Of a DNA stretch of 64,000 bases, positions 56,410 through 64,000 are shown in pieces. Location: assembly GCF_029916425.1 (NCBI RefSeq), contig NZ_JAHAVQ010000008.1, forward strand, positions 1 through 64,000. Direction: 5' to 3'. How positions within the stretch are numbered: the stretch's first letter is position 1; every line of letters starts with the position of its first letter. The DNA is from Liquorilactobacillus sicerae. Lineage in GTDB: Bacteria > Bacillota > Bacilli > Lactobacillales > Lactobacillaceae. The notes under the pieces were generated by a model. It saw nothing but the letters and a program-made list of their open reading frames with translations, was not told where the DNA came from and did no database searches. Made by a program: the position numbers and the translations under genes.

Positions 56410-56462
56410 ATCTGACTAGACTCTCTACCTCAACAGTAAAAATTATAAAAGGAGTGTCTAGT

Positions 56463-57653
56463 ATGACAGAACAAACAAAAACAGGATTCTTTGGTGAATT
56501 TGGTGGTCAATTTGTACCTGATCAAGTTAAAGAAGCTTTGAATCAAGTTGCAACAGCTTATAATCAATTTAAGGATGATCCTCAGTTTCGACAAGAATTG
56601 GCTTATTATCTTAAAGACTACTCAGGTCGGCCAACTCCTCTGTACTTTGCAGAATCGCTGACTAAATATTTAAAAGGTGCCAAGATTTATCTCAAGCGTG
56701 AAGATTTAAATCATCTGGGTGCCCATAAATTAAATAACGTTCTAGGTCAAATTTTACTAGCCAAACGAATGGGCAAAAATAAAGTTATTGCTGAAACTGG
56801 TGCTGGCCAGCATGGTGTTGCAACCGCTGCTGCTGCTGCTAAATTTGGGATGGAATGTGAAATCTTCATGGGTGCTGAGGATGTCGAGCGCCAAAAACTA
56901 AATGTTTTTCGAATGAATCTGCTTGGAGCTAAAGTTCACGCTGTTCATGCCGGCAATGGAACTTTAAAAAATGCTGTCGATGCTGCTTTTGCCTACTTTT
57001 CCCAGCATTTAGCTGACACATATTATGTCTTAGGCTCAGCAGTCGGCCCATACCCCTATCCAATGATGGTCAAAGACTTTCAAAGTGTAATCAGTCGTGA
57101 AGCCAAAAAGCAAATTTTAGAAAAAGAAAGCCGCTTGCCAGATGCAGTAATTGCTTGCGTCGGTGGCGGTTCAAATGCTATTGGTGCTTTTGCAGAATTC
57201 ATTGCCGATTCGCAAGTCCGGCTGATTGGAGCTGAGGCGGCCGGTAAAGGCGTCAATACCCCCGAAAATGCCGCAACTATGACTAATGGCAAGATTGGCA
57301 TCTCTGACGGTATGCGTTCTTATGTTTTGCAAGACGATCAAGGAAATGTCTTGCCAGCTTACTCAATTTCAGCCGGCCTTGATTATCCCGGTGTTGGTCC
57401 CGAGCATTCTTATTTAAAAGATGCTAAACGTGCTGAATATTACCCAATTACCGATCAAGAAGCTGTAGATGCTTTCGTCTTGTTATCGAAAACAGAAGGA
57501 ATCATCCCTGCTTTGGAAAGCTCTCATGCTGTGGCCCAAGCTGTTAAAATGGTGCCAAAAATGAATCCTGAACAAATCGTGATTATCAACATTTCCGGTC
57601 GTGGTGACAAAGATGTCAACCAGGTTGCACATTATCTAGGAAGGAAGATTTAA
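56463..57653 (+). CDS. trpB: Tryptophan synthase beta chain, without trpA
   Basis: This 396-residue PLP enzyme makes Trp from indole and Ser. [10 protein letters not shown] at the N-terminus, [20 protein letters not shown] near residue 80 (Schiff-base Lys), [13 protein letters not shown] near residue 105 (catalytic Glu), [13 protein letters not shown] near residue 225 (phosphate loop) and [12 protein letters not shown] near residue 340 are present. The usual H-T-G-A-H-K reads H-L-G-A-H-K here. The start is ATG at 56463 after AAAGGAGTG; an upstream frame beginning inside the terminator is not used. No trpA or other trp genes are in the window, so it probably uses free indole. Confidence 0.94.
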   Translation: MTEQTKTGFFGEFGGQFVPDQVKEALNQVATAYNQFKDDPQFRQELAYYLKDYSGRPTPLYFAESLTKYLKGAKIYLKREDLNHLGAHKLNNVLGQILLAKRMGKNKVIAETGAGQHGVATAAAAAKFGMECEIFMGAEDVERQKLNVFRMNLLGAKVHAVHAGNGTLKNAVDAAFAYFSQHLADTYYVLGSAVGPYPYPMMVKDFQSVISREAKKQILEKESRLPDAVIACVGGGSNAIGAFAEFIADSQVRLIGAEAAGKGVNTPENAATMTNGKIGISDGMRSYVLQDDQGNVLPAYSISAGLDYPGVGPEHSYLKDAKRAEYYPITDQEAVDAFVLLSKTEGIIPALESSHAVAQAVKMVPKMNPEQIVIINISGRGDKDVNQVAHYLGRKI

Positions 57654-57791
57654 TTTCCAAACTAAGCTGAAAGTTTAATTTTTTTGATAATCACCAAAAA
57701 ATACAAACAAATCTAGATCTCCGTCAATTAGATTGATTAAGCGATAAAATCCCTTGAATTGTAGTGACCTCTAGAAAGTTGGACCTTGATG

Positions 57792-57818
57792 GAGTGGAAC
57801 GATCCACTCTTTTTTTTA
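57792..57818 (+). terminator. Terminator of trpB
   Basis: Stem GAGTGGA/TCCACTC with a 4-nt loop and eight Ts. It touches the stop codon of the convergent gene at 57816. Confidence 0.9.
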
Positions 57819-58904
57819 GCTAAAATTAAACATTTTGTTTCCTCTTTGCTGCCAATAATAAGCAAAACCCCGATTTCTTGCTGGCAATTTTTGCTGATAA
57901 AACCAACGAAAGTCATGATAGACTATACGCCACTTTGAAATGGGAACTTTCTGCCAACTAATAAAATCTCTCTTGTTGACAATTAAGTCGATATATTCTC
58001 CTTGGTGACGATAACTAATCGGTGTTTGAAATTTTCTTTTTAGTAACCAGTGACGTAATTGTGGATCATCAGGATGCATGAAATCTAATCGTTGATGAGT
58101 ATCACTAAACTTTAGCAGCCATGCCCACCGCCCTTTTGGCAAGCCGAAATTGAATGAACCGGTGTTAGCAACTGCTGGTAATTCTGACAATGGATAAATT
58201 TTTTTGTTGGAATCAATTAACTGATTGTTCAATTGCTGATACACATCCCATTCAGTCACAAATTTTTGTGTGTCCAACTCCAAAATGAATTCCGACATGC
58301 GATACCAGCTATCAACTTGAACTTTAAAGTTTTGTGGGTAGTTAAAGTTTTCTTTGGGTAAATACCGATTGTGGAGACGTGCACTGGTACTGTAATCAAG
58401 TTTAATCTTAAAAACTTGACAATAGTTTTGCAGTTTTTCCCAGTCAGTTTGGCCGGAAAAATTTGTTCGAACATAACGAATATTTTGCCAATCAAGGTAA
58501 CTGCGAAACAAATGTACTTCCTTTGCTAACTCAGCTAGTTGCGGTTGTACAGAATCCGTTGCATATGCCCGCAAACTTTTTGCTGGAAAAGTTCGCTGAA
58601 CTTGTTTTCTGAATTCAACTAAAAACTCAGCATGCGGGGCCAATTGCGGATAAAACTGCTGTCGATCAATTTGCAAAAAATTATTTTGATCAACGCTGGC
58701 CTGCGCATGTCGTAAAACCAGCTGTAATCTAGCTGCTGCTGGTAAAGCTAAGTTTTTAAAAGCTCGAGTATAGAGTGGTGAACCAATCAAGCTTAATTGC
58801 GTAATCAAGGTTGGGCGAGCCATTAGCAACTTTAAAGTGCTTCGATCGACCAAATTTTCCCAACCGGTTGCTTTTAATGCTTCCATTAACTTTTGTTTGA
58901 TCAT
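57816..58904 (-). CDS. Unrecognised 362-residue protein
   Basis: I do not recognise the family with confidence; a DUF3114-like lactobacillus protein is possible. The sequence is soluble, basic and rich in aromatic residues. The N-terminal 90 residues look helical (MEALKATGWENLVDRSTLKL, ARLQLVLRHAQASVDQNNFL). A C-terminal half with DSWYRMSEFILELDTQKFV, SFNFGLPKGRWAWLLKFSD, FQTPISYRHQGEYIDLIV and WRIVYHDFRWFYQQ looks like a beta-rich domain. No signal peptide or membrane segment. I chose ATG at 58904 after GAGGG. It is convergent with trpB and stands alone. Confidence 0.7.
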   Translation of the reverse strand: MIKQKLMEALKATGWENLVDRSTLKLLMARPTLITQLSLIGSPLYTRAFKNLALPAAARLQLVLRHAQASVDQNNFLQIDRQQFYPQLAPHAEFLVEFRKQVQRTFPAKSLRAYATDSVQPQLAELAKEVHLFRSYLDWQNIRYVRTNFSGQTDWEKLQNYCQVFKIKLDYSTSARLHNRYLPKENFNYPQNFKVQVDSWYRMSEFILELDTQKFVTEWDVYQQLNNQLIDSNKKIYPLSELPAVANTGSFNFGLPKGRWAWLLKFSDTHQRLDFMHPDDPQLRHWLLKRKFQTPISYRHQGEYIDLIVNKRDFISWQKVPISKWRIVYHDFRWFYQQKLPARNRGFAYYWQQRGNKMFNFS

Positions 58905-59145
58905 TACCACCCTCTTTTAAAAAATAGCTGCTCATCGCTAAATAACTTTACTCTCTCACAAGAATTGTCTCAAGCTTTATACTAACTCCAGATCGTTTAT
59001 AGTGAATTTGCCTTCTCAAATGGATAATCACTAATATGATCTAGCGTGCTTTCAGATATCATCAAGTACGAATTGAAAGCAAGCTTTTATTAGGTGTACG
59101 GACAAAGCCACTAAATGTTGCTATAGTTGGATTAAAAAAATTACT
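58905..59145. other. Intergenic region with no recognised gene
   Basis: About 240 bp upstream of the unrecognised gene. It holds an inverted repeat GCTTTCA/TGAAAGC (59048-59080) of unknown meaning. I see no gene or terminator. Confidence 0.45.
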
Positions 59146-59161
59146 TGTTCCACGTGAAACA
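59146..59161 (+). other. parS site (ParB-binding), intergenic
   Basis: TGTTCCACGTGAAACA, identical to the B. subtilis parS sequence and to the site at 40024 in opposite orientation. It lies 36 bp upstream of the leu leader promoter, so ParB spreading could touch leu expression. Confidence 0.9.
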
Positions 59162-59196
59162 AGTTTGCTTACTTTAGAAAAATTTCTAATTTACTA

Positions 59197-59225
59197 TTGA
59201 CATGAAATTAAAACGGGATTAAATT
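59197..59225 (+). promoter_or_regulatory. Promoter of the leu leader and leuBCD
   Basis: -35 TTGACA (59197-59202), 17-bp spacer, -10 TAAATT (59220-59225). The leader ribosome-binding site follows directly. Confidence 0.75.
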
Positions 59226-59257
59226 ATTATTAAACAAAACGAAAGGAGTTCTTAGTC

Positions 59258-59311
59258 ATGCTGCAAATAAATTCAAATCATTCAGCAATTGAATTTGCCC
59301 TACTACTATGA
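59258..59311 (+). CDS. Leu leader peptide (attenuator)
   Basis: MLQINSNHSAIEFALLL, 17 residues after AAAGGAG. The last three codons before the stop are CTA CTA CTA, a likely rare Leu codon, giving a sharp Leu sensor. A 12-bp hairpin with one bulge (AGGACTC-GACAT, 59315-59344) follows directly. Leucine-peptide attenuation of a leu operon is known from Lactococcus lactis. Confidence 0.85.
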   Translation: MLQINSNHSAIEFALLL

Positions 59312-59373
59312 CCGAGGACTCTGACATCAATTATGTCGAGTCCTATTTGCAGTTAGCGGAGTGGGGCTCGATG

Positions 59374-59414
59374 AAAAAGCGTCTCATTCTGATTACGAAT
59401 GAGGCGCTTTTTTA
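59374..59414 (+). terminator. Attenuator terminator before leuB
   Basis: A 16-bp stem, AAAAAGCGTCTCATTC with GAATGAGGCGCTTTTT (one G-U pair), then Ts. An alternative helix of GTCGAGTCC (about 59335-59343) with GGGGCTCGAT (59363-59372) abuts but does not overlap it, so the switching geometry is less clear than in the other two leaders. Confidence 0.9.
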
Positions 59415-59444
59415 ATAGTTTAAAAATTTCAAAGGAGTAATTCG

Positions 59445-60491
59445 ATGACTACCAAAAAAATTGCTATTTTACGTGGAGATTATATTGGACCAGAAATCAT
59501 GGCTGCTGGCTTAGCAGTTTTAGCTGCTGCCTGTGCTGACAAATTTGCTTATCAAACTCAAGATTTACCCTTTGGTGGTCAAGCAATCGATACAGTTGGC
59601 GATCCCTTGCCAGCTAAAACGATTCACGGTTGCCAAGAAGCTGATGCTGTTTTGTTAAGTGCAATTGGCGGTCCTAAGTGGGATCAGGCCAAGAAACGTC
59701 CTGAAGCCGGACTGCTACAAATCAGAAATGAATTGCAGTTATTTGCTAATATTCGACCAACCCGGGTCGATCCGATTCTTGCTCAAAATTCTCCCGTCAA
59801 AGAAGCTGTTATTCAGGGAACTGATTTTGTGATTGTTCGTGAATTGACCAGTGGAATTTACTTTGGTCAACCGCGGCAACAAACTGCTACTGCTGCCCTT
59901 GATACTTCAACTTACACTAAACAGGAAGTTGAACGGATCTTGCGATTTGGCTTTACGATGAGTGAACACCGCAAAAAACATGTTACGATCGTCGACAAAG
60001 CCAACGTTTTAGCAACCTCCAAGCTTTGGCGTCAAGTTACCCAACAAGTTCAGGCGGATTTTCCAGCTGTCAAGGTCGATTATAGTTACGTCGATGCAGC
60101 TTCAATGAAGTTAATCAGCCAGCCGACCTTCTTCGATGTGATCATCACTGCCAACTTGTTTGGCGATATTTTAAGTGACGAAGCTTCAGTTTTAACTGGT
60201 TCATTAGGAACGATTCCTTCGATGAGTGCCGGCAACAATGGCCCAAATCTTTATGAACCAATTCATGGCTCAGCTCCAGATATTGCTGGCAAAGGGATTG
60301 CAGATCCATTGGCAATGATTCAAAGTGTCGAAATGATGCTTCGTGAATCATTCCATGAAAATCAAATTGCTGATCAGATTGCTACCGCAGTTAGACAGAC
60401 CATCAAAGCTGGAATTGTAACGCCCGATTTAGGCGGCCAAGCAACGACCAAAGAAGTAACCGCCAAAATTATTGAAAATTTGAAAGGATGA
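59445..60491 (+). CDS. leuB: 3-Isopropylmalate dehydrogenase
   Basis: This 348-residue enzyme oxidises and decarboxylates 3-isopropylmalate to 2-ketoisocaproate with NAD+. LRGDYIGPEIMAAGL at the N-terminus, SAIGGPKWDQ near residue 72, VRELTSGIYFGQPR near residue 133, DKANVLATSKLWR near residue 185, and EPIHGSAPDIAGKGIADPLA near residue 270 are diagnostic. It is the first structural gene after the Leu leader; leuA is not in the operon. leuC follows after 6 bp. Confidence 0.97.
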   Translation: MTTKKIAILRGDYIGPEIMAAGLAVLAAACADKFAYQTQDLPFGGQAIDTVGDPLPAKTIHGCQEADAVLLSAIGGPKWDQAKKRPEAGLLQIRNELQLFANIRPTRVDPILAQNSPVKEAVIQGTDFVIVRELTSGIYFGQPRQQTATAALDTSTYTKQEVERILRFGFTMSEHRKKHVTIVDKANVLATSKLWRQVTQQVQADFPAVKVDYSYVDAASMKLISQPTFFDVIITANLFGDILSDEASVLTGSLGTIPSMSAGNNGPNLYEPIHGSAPDIAGKGIADPLAMIQSVEMMLRESFHENQIADQIATAVRQTIKAGIVTPDLGGQATTKEVTAKIIENLKG

Positions 60492-60497
60492 AACAAA

Positions 60498-61874
60498 ATG
60501 GGAAAAACATTATTTGATAAAGTGTGGGAAAAACATGTGATCACTGGTCAAGCTGGTGAACCACAATTGATCTATGTTGACCTGCATTTGGTCCATGAGG
60601 TCACCTCGCCGCAAGCTTTTGAAGGCCTGCGTGAAAATCAGCGTCATGTCCGGCGACCAGAGCGTACTTTTGCGACAATGGATCACAATGTACCAACTAA
60701 AGACATTTTTAACATTAAAGACCAAATTTCAAAGAAGCAGATTGAAACCCTTGAACAAAATTGCCAAGAATTCGGAATTCGCTTAGCTAAAATGGGAACT
60801 GCCGATCAAGGAATCGTCCATGTAATTGGACCACAGCTTGGTTTGACTCAACCAGGTCAAGTAATTGTTTGTGGTGACTCACACACTGCAACTCATGGTG
60901 CCTTCGGTTCAATTGCCTTTGGAATTGGTACCTCTGAAGTTGAACATGTCCTGGCAACCCAAACCATTTGGCAAATGAAGCCAAAAACGATGGGGATCCA
61001 TTTGCATGGTCAGCTTCAACCAGGTGTTGCCGCCAAAGATATTATCATGGCCTTGATTGCTCAACATGGAGTTAATTTTGGCGTTGGTTATGCAGTCGAA
61101 TTCTATGGTGATACTTTACAGCAACTATCAATGGAAAATCGTATGACTATTTGCAATATGGCTATCGAAGGTGGCGCTAAAATGGGAATGATGAGGCCAG
61201 ATCAAGCCACCTTTGATTATTTAAAAGGCCGCAAATATGCTCCGCAAAACTTCTCAGCAGCTGTTGATTATTGGAAGCAATTTTATACTGATGATCCAAG
61301 TGATTATGATCAAATTATCGACTTTGATGTCAGCCAGTTAGCTCCTTATGTTTCTTGGGGGACTAACCCTTCGATGGCAATTCCAATAACTGCTTCTTTA
61401 CCAAAATCGAGTGACATGAACTTTGAACGTGCATATCACTATATGGACTTGCAACCGGGAATTAAAGCTACCGAGATCCCTATTCAATGGATCTTTATTG
61501 GTTCTTGCACAAATGGCCGCTTAGAAGATATCGAAGAAGCTGCTAAGATTATTAAAGGTCATCATATTTCACCCCAAGTTACTGCTTGGATTGTTCCCGG
61601 GTCGCGAACCGTCAAAAACGAAGCCGAAAAATTAGGACTTGATAAAGTTTTCAAAGATGCTGGTTGCGAATGGCGTGATCCTGGTTGTTCAGCCTGCTTG
61701 GCGATGAACCCTGATAAAATTCCGGCAGGCATTCACTGTGCCTCAACTACTAATCGAAACTTTGAAGGTCGACAAGGGAAAAATGCTCGAACTCATTTAG
61801 CTAGCCCAGCGATGGTCGCAGCGGCAGCAATTTATGGACATTTCGTTGATATACGCCAAAAGGAGGCTATTTAA
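60498..61874 (+). CDS. leuC: 3-Isopropylmalate dehydratase large subunit
   Basis: This 458-residue aconitase-family protein with LeuD isomerises 2- to 3-isopropylmalate. [22 protein letters not shown] near residue 128, [20 protein letters not shown] near residue 335 and [13 protein letters not shown] near residue 395 carry the Cys ligands of the 4Fe-4S cluster. It is the middle gene of leuBCD, with its stop 1 bp before the leuD ATG. Confidence 0.97.
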   Translation: MGKTLFDKVWEKHVITGQAGEPQLIYVDLHLVHEVTSPQAFEGLRENQRHVRRPERTFATMDHNVPTKDIFNIKDQISKKQIETLEQNCQEFGIRLAKMGTADQGIVHVIGPQLGLTQPGQVIVCGDSHTATHGAFGSIAFGIGTSEVEHVLATQTIWQMKPKTMGIHLHGQLQPGVAAKDIIMALIAQHGVNFGVGYAVEFYGDTLQQLSMENRMTICNMAIEGGAKMGMMRPDQATFDYLKGRKYAPQNFSAAVDYWKQFYTDDPSDYDQIIDFDVSQLAPYVSWGTNPSMAIPITASLPKSSDMNFERAYHYMDLQPGIKATEIPIQWIFIGSCTNGRLEDIEEAAKIIKGHHISPQVTAWIVPGSRTVKNEAEKLGLDKVFKDAGCEWRDPGCSACLAMNPDKIPAGIHCASTTNRNFEGRQGKNARTHLASPAMVAAAAIYGHFVDIRQKEAI

Positions 61875-61875
61875 A

Positions 61876-62460
61876 ATGGAGGCTATTACTGTACATCGTG
61901 GCACAACAATTCCACTGATGAATAACAATATTGATACTGATCAAATTATTCCTAAGCAGTTTTTAAAGAATATTTTAAAAGTTGGTTATGGCCAACACTT
62001 ATTTAATGACTGGCGTTACCGAGATGATGGCACGCCTGATCCAAATTTCATTTTAAATGCTGCTGACCGTCAGCAGGCTACTATTTTGATTACCGGTGAC
62101 AATTTTGGCTGCGGTTCTTCCCGTGAGCATGCTGCTTGGGCTTTAAAGGACTGGGGTTTTAAAATCATTATTGCTGGTGGCTACAGTGATATTTTCTTCA
62201 TGAATTGTACTAAGAATGGCTTGTTGCCAATTATTTTACCCCAAGCTGCCCGTAAGCAATTAGCCAAGCTTGCTCCAGCTCAGGAAATCACTATTGATCT
62301 GCCCAAGCAAAAAGTAATTAATGGAACGACCAGTTATTCATTTGAAATCGATCCAACTTGGAAAGAAAAATTTATTAACGGAACCGATGACATTGATGTA
62401 ACTCTGCGCTATGAACGACAAATCAGTACTTTTGAACAGAAAATGCCAAATTTTGGATAG
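61876..62460 (+). CDS. leuD: 3-Isopropylmalate dehydratase small subunit
   Basis: This 194-residue partner of LeuC has [16 protein letters not shown] at the N-terminus and [21 protein letters not shown] near residue 75, the swivel-domain substrate loop. The ATG at 61876 follows AGGAGG; an earlier in-frame ATG at 61834 lies within leuC and has no ribosome-binding site. The permease gene follows after 26 bp. Confidence 0.97.
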   Translation: MEAITVHRGTTIPLMNNNIDTDQIIPKQFLKNILKVGYGQHLFNDWRYRDDGTPDPNFILNAADRQQATILITGDNFGCGSSREHAAWALKDWGFKIIIAGGYSDIFFMNCTKNGLLPIILPQAARKQLAKLAPAQEITIDLPKQKVINGTTSYSFEIDPTWKEKFINGTDDIDVTLRYERQISTFEQKMPNFG

Positions 62461-62486
62461 CTTGATTTATCATAGGGGGAATTTAA

Positions 62487-63836
62487 ATGGAGCAAGTCGT
62501 TAACGAACGTGAATTTGATCAAACCAAAGCACGTAGCCTGAAAGTTCGGATGGATCAAGTTCAACCAACTAAAACTTTTTATAAGATTTTTATTTTAGTT
62601 TCAGCCGGGATGTTTCTTGATGCAATTGATGTGTACTTAGCTAGTGGAGTTAGCAGTTATATGTTAAAAACTGGCTGGTCAACCTTACAACTAAACTCGA
62701 TCTTCTTGTCAGTTGGATTTTTAGGACTTTTTCTTGGCTCCGTCTTTGCTGGTATAATTGGTGATTTCTTTGGTCGCAAGCGTGCTTATCAATTAAATCT
62801 GCTGATCTTCGGTGGCTTTACCTTGTTAGGGGCCTTTGCTCCAAATATGCATTTCCTAATTGGTTGTCGATTCATCGCGGCCATTGGCTTAGGTACTGAA
62901 ATTGTGACTGGCTTTTCAATGATCAATGAATTTGCTCCTATCAAAAGCCGCGGTCGCTGGTGTGCGACCACTTCTTTTATCGCTAATTGTGGTGCACCAC
63001 TAGCAATGTTATTATGTACGCTCCTGATCCCACGCTTTACCTGGCGAATTATGTTTGTAATTGCTGGAGCTGCTGCCTTAATTTTATGGTATTTTCGTCG
63101 AAATTTGCCGGAATCACCGCGCTGGAGTATTAACCATAAACGTTATCAAGAAGCTCAAATCGTTATTGATCAACTCGAAAATGAGATGAAGACCGCTCAG
63201 ATTGCCCAAGTCAAACAAACTGTAAAGCCAGAAATTGCTGAAAAAGTTGCTACGGAAATTAATTCACATTTTGCGCGTAATTTATTCGTGGCTATTTTCG
63301 CCGTCTCAGCAACCATTGTTTGTCAATATACTTTTACCTCTTGGGTTCCAACTTTATTGGTTAAACAAGGTATTAATATTGTTTCTTCTTTAGGCTTTAG
63401 TACCGTGATGATGATCGGAGCTCCAGTTGGTGCCTTTATTGGCTCGCAGCTGGTCGATCGGATCGGTCGAAAACCAACGATTGTAATTGCGTTTGTCGGT
63501 GCCGCTATCTTAGGCCTAACTTATACCCATCAGGCAACAGCTATTGGTGTGATGATTAATGGCTTCTTGCTGACAACTTGTTTCTACATTCTGATGGCTT
63601 CCGTAGTTGCCGTTTATGTTTCTGAGTTGTTCACTACCAAATATCGTTTTCGCGGATCTGGAATTGCTAATGGAACTTCCAAACTGATTACTGTCGGGAT
63701 GCCTTTATTTGTTTCTTGGCTGTTGACTGTTGCTAATGCAACGATGATTTTTGTCATTATGAGTGCTTTTGCAATTATTGCAGCTTTAGTTGTTGTTTTC
63801 TTAGGTCCGGAAACTAATAATCAAATCTTGGAATAA
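62487..63836 (+). CDS. MFS metabolite:H+ symporter at the end of the leu operon
   Basis: This 449-residue protein has 12 helices and a central loop. FLDAIDVYLASGVSSYML in helix 1 (with Asp), GDFFGRKRAYQLNLL (motif A), RFIAAIGLGTEIVTGFSMINEFAP and NLPESPRWSINHKRYQEAQ resemble the organic-acid/aromatic-acid:H+ symporter branch, a mostly import family. It lies in the leu operon without its own promoter, so a leucine-pathway acid such as isopropylmalate or a branched keto acid is a reasonable substrate guess; this is inference. The ribosome-binding site region CATAGGGGGA (62471-62480) is a 10-nt perfect complement of the loop of small RNA 3. Confidence 0.88.
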   Translation: MEQVVNEREFDQTKARSLKVRMDQVQPTKTFYKIFILVSAGMFLDAIDVYLASGVSSYMLKTGWSTLQLNSIFLSVGFLGLFLGSVFAGIIGDFFGRKRAYQLNLLIFGGFTLLGAFAPNMHFLIGCRFIAAIGLGTEIVTGFSMINEFAPIKSRGRWCATTSFIANCGAPLAMLLCTLLIPRFTWRIMFVIAGAAALILWYFRRNLPESPRWSINHKRYQEAQIVIDQLENEMKTAQIAQVKQTVKPEIAEKVATEINSHFARNLFVAIFAVSATIVCQYTFTSWVPTLLVKQGINIVSSLGFSTVMMIGAPVGAFIGSQLVDRIGRKPTIVIAFVGAAILGLTYTHQATAIGVMINGFLLTTCFYILMASVVAVYVSELFTTKYRFRGSGIANGTSKLITVGMPLFVSWLLTVANATMIFVIMSAFAIIAALVVVFLGPETNNQILE

Positions 63837-64000
63837 CTCCATGCAGATATAGTTGGAATGTAACTAAATCTCCATAAGAATTTTCTTTTACAGCTTATAT
63901 TATCGCAATAATTGGTGGTCGCTTAAACAGCCAGAGCAACGTATCACCAATATCGTTGGCTAGCTATTTATGTTTAGTTGCCAATCAAAACAAATAAAAA
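63837..64000. other. Window end, no recognised gene
   Basis: 164 bp after the permease gene with no recognised gene; no clear terminator is seen before the window ends. Confidence 0.4.

Noticed and set aside
56388-56462. N-terminal extension of trpB starting inside the attenuator
   Set aside because: It begins within the terminator hairpin, has no ribosome-binding site, and the ATG at 56463 has a good one and gives the normal TrpB N-terminus.

Overview
The window looks like chromosomal DNA from a low-GC Firmicute of the Lactobacillaceae. The evidence is AT-rich intergenic DNA with strong AGGAGG ribosome-binding sites, a PEP:fructose phosphotransferase operon, CcpA-type cre sites, an L-2-hydroxyisocaproate dehydrogenase of the lactobacillus type, and lactobacillus-style deoxynucleoside salvage enzymes. 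I could not settle genus or species from sequence alone. Two perfect 16-bp ParB-binding (parS) sites at 40024-40039 and 59146-59161, and the mnmE-mnmG pair, suggest the origin-proximal part of the chromosome.

Layout. 1-984: truncated IS110-family transposase. 1145-8748: glycerol kinase, Asp/Glu racemase-like protein, tyrosine phosphatase, two overlapping VIT metal transporters, and three redox genes. 9010-11983: lutABC lactate-oxidation operon. 12050-14226: fructosamine-kinase-like protein and DegV. 14333-26082: exopolysaccharide locus with priming transferase, glycosyltransferases, UDP-galactopyranose mutase, galactofuranosyltransferase-like protein, GH43-like membrane-anchored protein, polymerase and flippase, interrupted by an amino-acid permease. 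26280-30685: threonine branch (thrB, hom, thrC) and an Lrp/AsnC regulator. 30853-34486: fruA, fruK and a frameshifted fruR. 34735-36377: UPF0210 and ACT-domain pair. 36643-41315: efflux pump, queH, SGNH hydrolase, lplA. 41340-46146: pdhABCD. 46440-49762: mnmE-mnmG. 50174-63836: amino-acid precursor genes under three separate leader-peptide attenuators, with nucleotide salvage, stress and membrane-protease genes between them.

The most interesting content is RNA-based. (1) Three intergenic loci (about 8009-8111, 13065-13191, 23393-23473) share one promoter architecture: a direct repeat TTCAYA-N5-TTCAMW, then exactly 9 bp, then a -10 box. Each encodes a short RNA with C-rich single-stranded segments and its own terminator. 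They resemble the CiaR-controlled csRNAs of streptococci, but with a PhoP-like OmpR-family box. The third RNA is complementary in three co-linear blocks (16, 8 and 8 nt) to the region between the transporter and hydroxyacid dehydrogenase genes at 51618-51668. Its C5 loop also matches the ribosome-binding site of the permease gene at 62487. (2) Three ribosome-mediated attenuators are visible: a Val/Ile/Leu-rich leader before a PF13303-type transporter and the hydroxyisocaproate dehydrogenase, a two-Trp leader before an orphan trpB, and a Leu-Leu-Leu leader before leuB-leuC-leuD-permease (no leuA). I infer that these three loci let the cell make Trp and branched-chain amino acids from external precursors (indole, hydroxy/keto acids, isopropylmalate) when the matching charged tRNA runs low. 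The inference is testable but unproven.
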